Numbered from the stretch's first letter, positions 1-9,376 are shown. The stretch: 64,000 bases of DNA from Sphingobacterium bambusae (GCF_033955345.1 NZ_CP138332.1:1922001-1986000), one strand, 5' to 3'. Made by a program: numbers and translations. Notes: generated by a model not told the origin, from the sequence alone.

Positions 1-780
1 AGTTCGTTGCCATTCTACCGTAGGATCGATGGTTTTGAACGGACGAACCCATCCGCCATCCAGCCAAAGGATATCCACTTTGCCATAATTGGAGGTCAAC
101 TCATTGATCTGGTTAAAGGTAAACTGCTTATATTTCTCCCAACGTTCTGGGTATTTCTCCGGATCGTAGTTCACATTCCTATCTTTCGGCGGAAAATAAG
201 GCCACCAGTAGTACTCGGTATGCCAATCAGGCTTCGAGAAATAAGCTCCTATCTTAAAACCTTCCTCCCGGAAACTCTTAAAAATCTCTTTGGTAACATC
301 CGCCTTTGGATTACCTGAAAAAGGGGATTTCGACGAGGTAATCTTGTAGTCGGATTCCTTGGTATCGAACATCGCAAAGCCATCATGATGCTTCGTTGTA
401 AATACCACATACTTCATACCCGCCGCTTTAGCTGCATCAGCCCACTTCTCGGGATTAAAATCTGTTGGATTAAACGTCTTTTGCAGATTTTCATAGTTTT
501 GCACATACGCATTATAGGTCGCGCCATGCTCCGGCTTACGTTGCGTCCAGCCTTCGTCTTCCGGGCAAAGGCTCCAGCTTTCGACTATCCCCCATTGACT
601 GTAGGTTCCCCAGTGCATAAAGAGCCCAAACTTCATATCTTGCCATTGTTCCAAGTTCTCGATTACCTTGGGATCTGTAGGCTTTTGGTAACCCGATGAG
701 ACATTATGGGCCTGTGAAAAAGCCGCACCAGCCGTAAAAGACAAGGCTACAGCTAAAACGTTTTTATAAATCGATCGCAT
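1..780 (-). CDS. Alpha-L-fucosidase, GH29 (N-terminal part, runs off the left edge)
   Basis: This is the first 260 codons of a secreted GH29 alpha-L-fucosidase, which releases terminal L-fucose by a retaining mechanism. Translation of the minus strand from the ATG at 780 gives a signal peptide (hydrophobic core, cleavage near AFSQ, residue about 23), then GH29 hallmarks: KFGLFMHWGTYS, AGMKYVVFTTKHHDGF and VDILWLDGG. The aspartate of WLDGG (residue 241) is at the position of the family's catalytic nucleophile. The frame is open to base 1, so the C-terminus is missing only because of the window edge. A second, different GH29 lies at 23943-25721. Substrate is not deducible, but with GH92 and GH3 nearby host or plant N-glycans are plausible. 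Confidence 0.92.
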   Translation of the reverse strand, partial: MRSIYKNVLAVALSFTAGAAFSQAHNVSSGYQKPTDPKVIENLEQWQDMKFGLFMHWGTYSQWGIVESWSLCPEDEGWTQRKPEHGATYNAYVQNYENLQKTFNPTDFNPEKWADAAKAAGMKYVVFTTKHHDGFAMFDTKESDYKITSSKSPFSGNPKADVTKEIFKSFREEGFKIGAYFSKPDWHTEYYWWPYFPPKDRNVNYDPEKYPERWEKYKQFTFNQINELTSNYGKVDILWLDGGWVRPFKTIDPTVEWQRT

Positions 781-851
781 GCGTATTGATTAAAATAGCT
801 AATAATAAAAATGAATAGCCAATATACGGTTTATCGCCAAGAACAGCAAGT

Positions 852-873
852 TGGAGGCATAGCAAAACCTCCA
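852..873. other. Inverted repeat in the divergent leader region
   Basis: TGGAGG at 852-857 pairs with CCTCCA at 868-873. It lies between the divergent GH29 and lipoprotein genes, about 70 nt upstream of the fucosidase start, and would form a 6-bp hairpin in either transcript. No U-tract follows, so it is not an obvious terminator. Its function is unknown. Confidence 0.3.
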
Positions 874-924
874 CCTATATTTCGTTTTCGACATATTATT
901 TTTAACAAATCATTGAAATAAAAA

Positions 925-943
925 ACAATTTTTATAAAATTGT
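925..943. promoter_or_regulatory. Perfect 8-bp inverted repeat, candidate operator
   Basis: ACAATTTT (925-932) and AAAATTGT (936-943) form a perfect inverted repeat with a 3-nt centre, 36 nt before the ATG of the lipoprotein at 980. The spacing and symmetry suit a dimeric repressor site, but the sequence is A/T only apart from the end bases, so chance is possible. Confidence 0.3.
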
Positions 944-979
944 GTTTCGTAATTAACAACTAACGGAAATGAGATAATT

Positions 980-1630
980 ATGAAGAAACTATTTCAATTG
1001 ACCAAATTAACAGCTGCAACATGCTTTTTTATTATACTCTATGGGTGCAATAAGCAGGACGTCCCATTGCAAACTGATGCACTATTCGAGCCATTCTCGC
1101 AGCAAGAATTATATTATTGGCACGAGGATGATAGAATTCTTATCTCCCAAGACCCAAGTCTGGTGCTTATTGAAATCGACGGGGCGACTTTGGAACAAGC
1201 ACAGGATTACCTTCCCCTCAGTCAAACCAAAGGCATCCGCATAGGAGATAACAACAAGCTCCAATTGATTACGTCGACTGAAAATGCACTCAGCGTTTTT
1301 ACTCGTCATACAACGAATAGCGGAAGACTCGCCTTCTACCCTGCAATAAAGACTGCTGGCAACGAAAGTACGGCTTTCATCACCAATAGAATTTCCGTGA
1401 AATTTCCAGATAACAGCGCTTCGACCGCCATAGATGCGATAGCACAAAAATATAATCTAACTTTTGTAAAAGAGACATTATATGCTGCACATATCTTCGA
1501 ATCGAGCAACGCGAAGCAGGCCTTAAAAGCAGCAAATGCTATTTATGAAAACGAAGATGTTCTTTGGAGCGGTCCTGATTTCATTATGTTATTTAACAAC
1601 AACTCTGTTCAACAAAATCCGCCCAAATAG
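980..1630 (+). CDS. Stand-alone subtilase-prodomain-like lipoprotein
   Basis: A 216-residue lipoprotein with lipobox LYGC (Cys23). Over its whole length it matches the N-terminal region (about residues 1-210) of the S8 subtilase encoded next door at 1803. Shared features include the YYWH motif, LVLIEI, the block STAFITNRIS, and the ending VLWSxPDFI, and it stops just where the neighbour's protease linker begins. There is no catalytic domain. Subtilase prodomains act as intramolecular chaperones and tight inhibitors, so this could be an in-trans inhibitor or chaperone, an immunity-like protein, or the remnant of a truncated duplicate. The 172 bp that follow show no remains of a catalytic domain, which argues against a simple frameshift. 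The homology is visible; the function is inferred. Confidence 0.75.
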   Translation: MKKLFQLTKLTAATCFFIILYGCNKQDVPLQTDALFEPFSQQELYYWHEDDRILISQDPSLVLIEIDGATLEQAQDYLPLSQTKGIRIGDNNKLQLITSTENALSVFTRHTTNSGRLAFYPAIKTAGNESTAFITNRISVKFPDNSASTAIDAIAQKYNLTFVKETLYAAHIFESSNAKQALKAANAIYENEDVLWSGPDFIMLFNNNSVQQNPPK

Positions 1631-1684
1631 AACTTTTAGCATGCAGTTAGCCATGAAAATAAACATACAGAACCTAACTCTACA

Positions 1685-1720
1685 GGAGTATAGATAACTT
1701 CAGAAGTTACACAATACTCC
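1685..1720. other. Two-part hairpin between the two paralogous lipoprotein genes
   Basis: GGAGTAT (1685-1691) pairs with ATACTCC (1714-1720), and inside it TAACTT (1695-1700) pairs with AAGTTA (1704-1709) around a CAG loop. No clear U-run follows, so it may be an RNA stability or processing element rather than an intrinsic terminator. Confidence 0.35.
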
Positions 1721-1802
1721 CAAGCAGATCACTCCTAATTTATTTTAAAAAAAGCTAATTAAACTACAACCTCACATCAAACCATTAATTAAAAAAATAA
1801 AC

Positions 1803-3959
1803 ATGAGAACACTAACCAAATTAATCAGGCTACTTAGCGCAGGAGCATTGATATCAATCTATTTATCAGGATGTAATAAAGAACTGCAAAATGCAACCAA
1901 CGAGAACCATTTAAAAACTAACCTACCCCTCGAATTACTTTCTCAAGAAGAATCGTATTACTGGCATGGAAAAGACAAAATCTATTTTAAGCCTGATCAC
2001 AAATTGGTATTAATTGAAATTGAGGGAGACCCATCTGAACTAGCAGACGAGTATCTTCCTCTTGATCAAACAATAGCGACAAGAATAGAAGGCAAAGATC
2101 GGCTACAAATTATCACCTCTAGTGAAAATGCAATCAAGTTATCAAGTCTCCAAACTAAAAACAACAAAAAATCTTCTTCCTATACGGCTATAAAAACCAC
2201 ACAAGGAGAAAGCACTGCTTTTATAACTAATAGAATTTCCATAAAGTTTCCAAAAAACAGCAGTATTATCGCAGTAAGTGATCTAGCAAGAAAATATGGT
2301 TTAATTCTAATAAAACAAACAATATATGGAGCATATATCTTCGAAATTCCGGATCCAGACAACACACTTCAAACAGCCAACACAATCCATGAGAATGAAA
2401 ATGTTGTTTGGAGTAATCCCGATTTTATAACAATAATTAGAAAAAACACAGACACTTTGTATCCGCTACAATATTATTTAAATAACACGGGGCAAGGAGG
2501 AGGTACTTTTAATATTGACATCAATGCGCCTGAAGCATGGGCGATAACTACAGGTTGTAACAATGTCAGGGTTGCTGTAATTGACGATGGAATAGATCCA
2601 CATGATGAATTTACCGGTCGTTTGTTGTCCGGATTTACCGCAGGCTCGAATAATACTTTGGGCATACCTCTCAGCCATTCATCGAAAGGACATGGGGTTA
2701 ACTGTGCCGGTATTATCGGCGCTGCCCACAACAATGGAGAAGGGATTAAAGGGATAGCACCAAACTCACTACTCATTCCAATAAACATCTTTCCTTATGC
2801 ACCAATAACAGGAAATTCAGCGGGCGCAGCTACATCATCCGATATTGCGACAGCTATACACTGGGCTTGGCATCCAAGCTTTGGAAACGCCGATGTTTTA
2901 AGTAATTCTTGGGGCGGGGGGAATCCTTCAACTGATATTACTTCAGAAATTAATAACGCAAGAACTTCTGGCCGTAGCGGTAAAGGTTCCGTCGTGGTAT
3001 TTGCATCAGGAAACGGGGGAGCGTCTTCGGTAAGTTATCCAAGTAATGTAGCCGGCGTGATCGCTGTAGGTGCAATTGATAAGCAAGGCAATATTTGGAA
3101 CTACAGCAATCGCGGCAGTCAACTAAGCTTAGTTGCACCAAGTGGCGCACTTAACAATACTGGAGATGTTGTGACCACAGATCGAATGGGGACTTGGGGA
3201 TATAGTAGCGGAAACTTTTCGCATGTTTTCGGAGGAACTTCCGCAGCTTGTCCACAGGTGGCTGGCGTTGCTGCACTTATACTTTCTGTCAATCCTAATC
3301 TTACAGAAGCCCAAGTTAAGAATGTCTTACAAAACACCGCTACCGATATGGGAAGTTCGGGATTTGACAATACGTTTGGCTATGGAAGAGTAAATGCTCA
3401 AAACGCACTGCGATCAGTAAGCCCCACCATCACAGGTGTTGATCAATTCTGTAGCAGTGCCAACTATACGCTAACGAACCTTCCTTCTGGCGCAAGCGTT
3501 TCTTGGTCAGCAACGGGAGGTGCTACAGTATCATCCAGTGGCAATTCTTGCACCCTTAGTCGTGCGGGAACTACTAATATGCTTATAACGCTAACCGCAA
3601 ACATTACAAGTGCTTGCGGAGCCTCGTTAAAGATCACAAAAAACATCGAATCTGGTGTTTTAAATGCACAGAATATTTCAATTTACACCTCCAGTACGAG
3701 TACAACAATGAGCCCATCAATCCCCATACACGTAGTGGCTGGATATTCAGGAATGGACAGATGCAATATCCTAGAAGTTCAATGGGAAGTTAGCCTGAAT
3801 CATAACTTATCCAATGGAAATGTAGCATGTGACCCAGACAATGGTAGCAGCAAAAACATTTTCTTTCAATCTCGTGGAACCGCCACTATAAAAGCTAGAC
3901 TGAGAAATAATTGTGGCTGGAGTGCATGGAGCTTACCAAGCTTTATAACTGTAAACTAA
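1803..3959 (+). CDS. S8 subtilisin-like serine protease, lipoprotein, with C-terminal Ig/PKD-like region
   Basis: A 718-residue surface or periplasmic serine endopeptidase. In order: lipoprotein signal (LSGC, Cys24), prodomain to about residue 215, then a peptidase S8 domain. The triad is Asp261 (or Asp262) in VAVIDDGID, His297 in KGHGVNCAG, and Ser480 in GTSAACPQVAG. The oxyanion Asn lies in ASGNGG. The His box reads HGVNCAG instead of HGTHVAG, closer to the HGTxCAG pattern of kexin-like enzymes. From about residue 540 onward there are two beta-rich modules with regularly placed Cys residues, resembling Ig/PKD repeats. It has no type IX secretion CTD that I recognise and ends in FITVN. The upstream neighbour is a copy of its prodomain. 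The start is fixed by the signal peptide. Confidence 0.93.
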   Translation: MRTLTKLIRLLSAGALISIYLSGCNKELQNATNENHLKTNLPLELLSQEESYYWHGKDKIYFKPDHKLVLIEIEGDPSELADEYLPLDQTIATRIEGKDRLQIITSSENAIKLSSLQTKNNKKSSSYTAIKTTQGESTAFITNRISIKFPKNSSIIAVSDLARKYGLILIKQTIYGAYIFEIPDPDNTLQTANTIHENENVVWSNPDFITIIRKNTDTLYPLQYYLNNTGQGGGTFNIDINAPEAWAITTGCNNVRVAVIDDGIDPHDEFTGRLLSGFTAGSNNTLGIPLSHSSKGHGVNCAGIIGAAHNNGEGIKGIAPNSLLIPINIFPYAPITGNSAGAATSSDIATAIHWAWHPSFGNADVLSNSWGGGNPSTDITSEINNARTSGRSGKGSVVVFASGNGGASSVSYPSNVAGVIAVGAIDKQGNIWNYSNRGSQLSLVAPSGALNNTGDVVTTDRMGTWGYSSGNFSHVFGGTSAACPQVAGVAALILSVNPNLTEAQVKNVLQNTATDMGSSGFDNTFGYGRVNAQNALRSVSPTITGVDQFCSSANYTLTNLPSGASVSWSATGGATVSSSGNSCTLSRAGTTNMLITLTANITSACGASLKITKNIESGVLNAQNISIYTSSTSTTMSPSIPIHVVAGYSGMDRCNILEVQWEVSLNHNLSNGNVACDPDNGSSKNIFFQSRGTATIKARLRNNCGWSAWSLPSFITVN

Positions 3960-3981
3960 TACTAGTTAAAAACGAGATAAA

Positions 3982-4015
3982 AAAAGAGACAATTTTACTA
4001 AAAGTTGTCTCTTTT
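3982..4015. terminator. Bidirectional intrinsic terminator
   Basis: AAAAGAGACAA (3982-3992) and TTGTCTCTTTT (4005-4015) form a perfect 11-bp stem with an A-tract on one side and a T-tract on the other. It lies between the convergent subtilase gene and the small lipoprotein gene, so it can end both transcripts. Confidence 0.85.
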
Positions 4016-4027
4016 ATGTTTCACGCC

Positions 4028-4390
4028 CTACAACGGGCGATGTTCCAATACCCAAATCTTATTATACCAAGCTACATCAGCCGTACATGGGCGATCTTCA
4101 TCAGCCGTAAGCTTCCTGATCTTGACAACAATTTGCTCCCCAGCTTTATACTCCACATCAAGATTAAGCAGACCAACGGGATCGATTTGCACCTCCTCAA
4201 CGTTTAAGAATGGCTTAAGCCGAGTCTTATCGCTCGAACGGAATCTATATAAATAATTAGAGCACTTTACGTAATCACCCGTGGCTACGACAAGAAATTC
4301 ATCATCTGCTAGACCTAGGCTATCTGCTTTTTCACAAGCCGATATAAAAAACATAATAAACAAGAAAAATAAAATTGCTAGTCTATACAT
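4028..4390 (-). CDS. Small hypothetical lipoprotein
   Basis: A 120-residue protein with a clear lipoprotein signal: hydrophobic run then FFISAC, Cys19. The mature part is about 100 residues and contains two further Cys residues (in VKCSNY and DRPCTAD) that might form a disulfide. I recognise no family. It is monocistronic, convergent with the subtilase gene and bounded by terminators on both sides. Its real gene status is supported by the signal peptide and the terminator at its 3' end. Its function is unknown. Confidence 0.7.
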   Translation of the reverse strand: MYRLAILFFLFIMFFISACEKADSLGLADDEFLVVATGDYVKCSNYLYRFRSSDKTRLKPFLNVEEVQIDPVGLLNLDVEYKAGEQIVVKIRKLTADEDRPCTADVAWYNKIWVLEHRPL

Positions 4391-4503
4391 AACACTGGTT
4401 TACAACATAAAACGCGGTAATAACCAAGCTCGCTACAAAGGCGAAATAAAAAAATAACTAAAGAAATAAAAGAGATTTGCATCTGGTTTAAACGCGCACA
4501 AAA

Positions 4504-4533
4504 AAGCCTGTATCGCAGGTGCGATACAGGCTT
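4504..4533 (-). terminator. Intrinsic terminator of ROK-SusC-SusD unit 1
   Basis: A perfect 13-bp stem, AAGCCTGTATCGC (4504-4516) with GCGATACAGGCTT (4521-4533), has a 4-nt loop and is followed on the minus strand by six U residues. It lies 20 bp after the SusD stop codon. Confidence 0.9.
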
Positions 4534-4553
4534 AGTAATTCTTAATTAGATAC

Positions 4554-6131
4554 TTAATTCACGTCCCAAAATATTTTTGTATCGCGGGTATCTTTATCCT
4601 TAACAGCTTGATAATTTTGGTTATTGTAAGTTATTTCGCTGGATGGATACGTCAATCTAACCGGTGGATTTGCAGAACTAGCTAAATTAGCAGTCTGGAA
4701 AGTCAGCTGAGGATACCCAGTTCTTCTGTACTCAGCCCAGCCCTGCTGCGCTTGTAGGAAGCCAAAATGCAACCACTTTTGTGTATAGATCAGCGACAAT
4801 TTATCTGTTGCACTACCTACATAACTCACCGTAGAGCTATTTACAAAATTGTTGATAATGGCATCAGTAGGCTTAACCTCCGTCTTAATACCAGTAGTAT
4901 TTAAGTTATTTAAATAGTAATAGAAAGTTACCGATTGCTTCAACGCGGTCTCGTAAGCGGTCTGTGCAGACGCTGTATTTCCCCATCGCTGAAAAGCTTC
5001 TGCTTTCAAAAAGTTGACCTCAGAAGCGGAGATCACTATCCCAGGCAATGAAGGATTATCGAAGAACGTTGCTGAGTCCAGGATAGAGAATTTAGAAAAT
5101 TCCGTTTCAAACTGATTCGTTGTGTACTCGATCGGCATGGCCTTGTACTCTGTATTCGGGATAAAAACACTATTAACCGTTTGCCCGAATTTATCATAAA
5201 ATACGGGGATACGAGGATCATTAGCGGGCAACATCACATCGTTCAACATATGATCTGTTGCATAGTAATTAGCTCCCTCTAACAAAGCATCTCTGAGTGA
5301 TCCGGTGTATGTGGTTAACGGGCGCAACAAGATGTCCGATGTCAAAGGAGAATAATTCGCTTGGTTATCTCCATCCACCAATGGATAAGTTGCAGGATTG
5401 TTTAGCAGTTCCATTATCGCTGCAGATGCAGTGGATTCGCTGTAATTGGAGATGCGCATCAGTAATCTCAGGCGCAGGGAATTAGCGTAACGTTGCCATT
5501 TCGCCATATTTCCACTATTTAATATATCCGCTTTTGAAAAACCAGCATTTTGCGCAGCGGTACCAAAGAATGATGATGCTTCAGCCAATCCACTAATAAA
5601 GGAATTATATAATTCAATCTGATCGTCGAATTTCCCCAACTGTATATTACTAGAACTAGGAAGACTCCCTGCCTCAGAAAACGGAATATCGCCGAAATTA
5701 TCAACAAGCTTGGATGCTTCATCGTAGAGCACAACACGAGCAGCCTGCATAAAAACTTCGTTCGAAGATTTTTCTGTCTCATCCATGCCATTGTAAGCGA
5801 CTTCCATCGCGCGGTAAATACCCAAGACACCTGGAGCATAAAAATCTCTCCAATAATCGTTAAGGTAGCCATCACTTTGCTGGTACATCGTGTTTGAAGG
5901 ACCAAAGGATGCCGACTGCGTATATACAGCCGAATGCAATAGGATAAAGGTACGATAGTGCCAATATGACGGTCTTACGCGATCGTTATTTAGTAAATCG
6001 GCGAAGAAACCAGGTAAACTCTGTTGCGTCGATGCATCAGGATTCTGAAAAGCATCCTCTAGCTGGTTTTTGCAGGAACTGACAGTTAACGTTAACATCA
6101 GCACCAATGCATATATAATTTGCTTTCTCAT
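4554..6131 (-). CDS. SusD/RagB-family nutrient-binding outer-membrane lipoprotein (unit 1)
   Basis: A 525-residue surface lipoprotein (VSSC, Cys20) that caps its SusC partner and captures the glycan or peptide ligand. The sequence belongs to the SusD-like_2 type: an early NxD..T segment, helical TPR-like stretches such as YRAMEVAYNGMDETE and SEVNFLKAEAFQRWG, FGDIPFSEA, and the typical C-terminal block LIYTQKWLHFGFLQAQQGWAEYRRTGYPQL, of which the key residues are the Trp and RRTG. It lies 23 bp after the SusC gene, in one transcript with the ROK regulator. The ligand is not predictable from sequence. Confidence 0.93.
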   Translation of the reverse strand: MRKQIIYALVLMLTLTVSSCKNQLEDAFQNPDASTQQSLPGFFADLLNNDRVRPSYWHYRTFILLHSAVYTQSASFGPSNTMYQQSDGYLNDYWRDFYAPGVLGIYRAMEVAYNGMDETEKSSNEVFMQAARVVLYDEASKLVDNFGDIPFSEAGSLPSSSNIQLGKFDDQIELYNSFISGLAEASSFFGTAAQNAGFSKADILNSGNMAKWQRYANSLRLRLLMRISNYSESTASAAIMELLNNPATYPLVDGDNQANYSPLTSDILLRPLTTYTGSLRDALLEGANYYATDHMLNDVMLPANDPRIPVFYDKFGQTVNSVFIPNTEYKAMPIEYTTNQFETEFSKFSILDSATFFDNPSLPGIVISASEVNFLKAEAFQRWGNTASAQTAYETALKQSVTFYYYLNNLNTTGIKTEVKPTDAIINNFVNSSTVSYVGSATDKLSLIYTQKWLHFGFLQAQQGWAEYRRTGYPQLTFQTANLASSANPPVRLTYPSSEITYNNQNYQAVKDKDTRDTKIFWDVN

Positions 6132-6154
6132 TTTTTCTAATTATTAAAATTTGT

Positions 6155-9100
6155 CTAGAAGCTTGCGTTAATAGAAAATCCGAAACTTCGTGTTGCTGCA
6201 GAAGAACCGACATCAATTCCTTGACTGTACCATTGATTTCCGACAGGAGATTCAGGATCAAGATTTTCAAGCGTACGATAGAAGTAGAAAAGGTTACGAC
6301 CGACCAAAGAGAATCTCAAGTTATTCAGCTTCAATCTTTCGCTCACGGTGTTAGGTAGACGATAGCTCACCGCTAGCTCACGCATCTTAATAAAGCTGTT
6401 ATCAAACACAGATCCTTTTTCGTTCCAAGAGTCATAGCCCCAGTTAAAAGTGTTCAAATAGTAATCTGCAGCAGAGATGTTCACATCGTTTTTCTCACCC
6501 GTATTCACGTTGACGCCATCCAATGTGATCCCCCCTTCTCGATAGTCCAAAGTATTTTCGAATAAGCCTGCTCCTGTTTGATACTTAGTAGGCTGAGATA
6601 CCATCTGCCCGCCGAAACGATAATCTATCGTGAAATCTAACGAATAATTTTTATAATTGAACGTATTCGTTAATCCACCTATCGCCTTAGGCAGGATATT
6701 ACCGACTTTCTCGTACCTTGTCTTGTCTATGATGTAAAGACCATCATCCGAAATAAGTAGATTGCCATTTTCATCGGTAGCGCGTGGGTAAACATAGATG
6801 TCGCCCAATTTATCACCATTTTTAGCCACCACCCTTAGCGAACTCTGATCCGAGTCGTAGAAAACTAATTCTGACAATCCGGCAGGAAGTTCTTCAACGT
6901 AGGAAACGTTCTTAGAATAATTTAATCTTGTTGTCCAGCTGAAATTTTCCGTAGCTATCGGCGTTCCGCTCAATGAAATCTCCAAACCTCTGTTAGCCAA
7001 CTTTCCTACGTTCACGATCTGTGCTGTTGCGCCAGCCGAATAAGCCGTGTTCAGGTTCAAAATTTGATTCTTAATTACGTTATCATAATAGCTGACATCA
7101 AGACCTAAGCGACTATTAAAGAATTTCAACTCTGCACCAATCTCGAATTCATACTTACGCTCTGGCAACAAGTTTAGATTTCCGTAATTAGATCCGTATG
7201 TTAAAGAAGGAACAGATCCATTAATGGTCTGTAAAGATGTTTGGTTATAAGCAACATTTGCTTGATAAATGCCAGCGTCGTTACCCACAATACCATAAGA
7301 AGCGCGTAATTTACCAAAATTAAATTTGTCGGAATTTATCTTGAAAGCTTCGCTAAAAACAAAACCTCCACTGACAGATCCATAGTTATAAACGTTATTT
7401 GGCGCAGGAAGCGTTGAAGCATACTCTCTTCTTAAGGTCCCTTCCAAAAATAAATAATTTCTGAAATCGAGATTCAACAAACCAAAGTAAGCATACTTCA
7501 ACATCTCTTTACGGGCATTAGACGCAGAAAAAATTCCGTAGCTATTGTTCAAGCTAAACCAATTTTCCGTAACAAGTCCATTTGTCGTACCTGATGATTG
7601 ATCATTGAATTTCTCTTTTCTCGACTGAAAACCGCCACTCACAGAGAAATTAAGATCCTCCGAAATGGAGTTAGAATAGGTTAACAATAGATCTCCGTAT
7701 AGAATATTATAGATGCCTTTTGCCGTCGTAAATCCACCCGTACTGCTCGAAGAAGAGTTATATGCCGTGGGATATTCGTTGTAGCGCATATCTTCTGATT
7801 GCGCAGCCGTTACATCGTTACCAATTCTTCCCCGGAATTTTAGATTTTTGACCACATCCCAGTTCAACGTTGCACTGGTTAACAAACGGTCTTCACGCTC
7901 ATCGTAGCTATTTTTATATTGATTCCAAAAAAGATCTAAAAGATTAGATCCACGCATATTGTATACAAAAGCTTCCGGACGAGCTGTAGATAATGTAGAA
8001 TACTTGTACCCCTGAGAATTTTGGTATGCCGATTTCAACAAAGACATATCTTCACTGCGGTTGATAAATCCAGCGTAGCTTCCCAAAACCTGTCCCAATA
8101 AATATGTTCTGTTATGCGTATTGGTATTGATATAAGTCGCTACGATATCTGTGCTAATCTTGTCAGATAGTTTAACCGAAGAATTTAAGTTTAACGTGTT
8201 TTTGTTTTGCTTCGAACCAGGACTCGTGCTTTTATAATCCATACGAGTTGCACTCAAGCGATAGTTTATCTTATCTGTTTGATTAGAGATCCCTACATTG
8301 ATATTCGAGTTGTACCCATTGTCAAAAATGTTCTTATAGTTATCCGGTTGTGCCTCGTATCTACGCGTAGAACCGTCCCACCACCTTACTTCTTCACCAG
8401 TGAATTTAGGCCCGAATGAACCATATGCACTGAAGTATGGTCTACGACCAGATGGAGAGTTTGGATCGGTTATCCATCCCTCCGCAGTTGCTCCAGCAGA
8501 AAGATTCGTTGCTTCGTCGTAACCAGGACCATAGATATTTTGAAATTTCGGAAGAAAAGCCGCTCGTTCTATAGATCCGTTATAACTGAAATCAACGCCT
8601 AAACCTCTATCTTTTGAACCTTTTTTTGTAGTGATGACGATAACACCGCTCGCAGCATCAGATCCATAAAGTGCACTCGCAGCCGATCCTTTCAAAATAC
8701 TCATACTTTCAATATCTGCAGGATTCACATCGAGAAATCCATTACCACGGACACGTTGATCGTCCCAATAATTGTTATTATTTCTCCCGGTAGCGCCACC
8801 TTGCTGCTCATTACGGATGATTACACCATCAACAACCAACAGTGGTTGCCTATTGTAGTTGATAGAATTGATACCACGAATTTGGATATTCACGGCACTG
8901 GAAGCTCCACCTGGAGCCGCCATAACCGCAACCCCTGGCGCTTTACCATATAGCGCTGTAGCAACGTTTGTAGTACCCGCTTGCGTCAACTCTTTTGGCG
9001 TAATGTTGCTAACGGCATAACCTAATGCTTTCGCCTCACGTTTGATCCCTAACGCCGTGACGACGACTTCGTCTAGCGCACCTGCATCCTCCTTAAGGTT

Positions 9101-9376
9101 AACATTTAATCGATTTCCGCTCACAGTTAACTCCTGTGTTAAATAACCGACCATGGTAAAACGCAGTTTTGCACCTGCGCTAACTTGGATGGAGTAGTTT
9201 CCATCAACATCTGTTTGTGTGCCATTCGTTGAGCCCGGTACGGCTACCGTCACTCCTGGAAGAGCACCATTGGCGTCCGTTACTTTTCCGGTAACGGTCT
9301 GTTGCGCAAATAACGTCGTGATGCTAAAAAGCATCAACAGCGTTAAGCTGCACCATTGTTTGTAAACTCTGTTCAT
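6155..9376 (-). CDS. SusC/RagA-family TonB-dependent transporter (unit 1)
   Basis: A 1073-residue outer-membrane transporter that imports ligands handed over by the SusD lipoprotein, using TonB energy. It has a signal peptide (LFAQQ, cleavage near residue 24), a CarboxypepD_reg-like domain (about 26-113), a TonB box in LDEVVVTALG (about 102-111), a plug domain (about 120-250, with IQIRGINS, LLVVDGV and SALYGSDAASGVIVITTKKG), and a barrel ending in Phe (NASF). The start codon overlaps the stop of the upstream ROK gene as ATGA, so translation is probably coupled to the regulator. It has no STN domain, so no direct anti-sigma signalling is expected. Confidence 0.95.
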   Translation of the reverse strand: MNRVYKQWCSLTLLMLFSITTLFAQQTVTGKVTDANGALPGVTVAVPGSTNGTQTDVDGNYSIQVSAGAKLRFTMVGYLTQELTVSGNRLNVNLKEDAGALDEVVVTALGIKREAKALGYAVSNITPKELTQAGTTNVATALYGKAPGVAVMAAPGGASSAVNIQIRGINSINYNRQPLLVVDGVIIRNEQQGGATGRNNNNYWDDQRVRGNGFLDVNPADIESMSILKGSAASALYGSDAASGVIVITTKKGSKDRGLGVDFSYNGSIERAAFLPKFQNIYGPGYDEATNLSAGATAEGWITDPNSPSGRRPYFSAYGSFGPKFTGEEVRWWDGSTRRYEAQPDNYKNIFDNGYNSNINVGISNQTDKINYRLSATRMDYKSTSPGSKQNKNTLNLNSSVKLSDKISTDIVATYINTNTHNRTYLLGQVLGSYAGFINRSEDMSLLKSAYQNSQGYKYSTLSTARPEAFVYNMRGSNLLDLFWNQYKNSYDEREDRLLTSATLNWDVVKNLKFRGRIGNDVTAAQSEDMRYNEYPTAYNSSSSSTGGFTTAKGIYNILYGDLLLTYSNSISEDLNFSVSGGFQSRKEKFNDQSSGTTNGLVTENWFSLNNSYGIFSASNARKEMLKYAYFGLLNLDFRNYLFLEGTLRREYASTLPAPNNVYNYGSVSGGFVFSEAFKINSDKFNFGKLRASYGIVGNDAGIYQANVAYNQTSLQTINGSVPSLTYGSNYGNLNLLPERKYEFEIGAELKFFNSRLGLDVSYYDNVIKNQILNLNTAYSAGATAQIVNVGKLANRGLEISLSGTPIATENFSWTTRLNYSKNVSYVEELPAGLSELVFYDSDQSSLRVVAKNGDKLGDIYVYPRATDENGNLLISDDGLYIIDKTRYEKVGNILPKAIGGLTNTFNYKNYSLDFTIDYRFGGQMVSQPTKYQTGAGLFENTLDYREGGITLDGVNVNTGEKNDVNISAADYYLNTFNWGYDSWNEKGSVFDNSFIKMRELAVSYRLPNTVSERLKLNNLRFSLVGRNLFYFYRTLENLDPESPVGNQWYSQGIDVGSSAATRSFGFSINASF

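Noticed and set aside
1631..1802. Possibility that the short lipoprotein is a frameshifted full subtilase
   Set aside because: Only 172 bp separate it from the next gene and no catalytic-domain motif is visible there in any frame.
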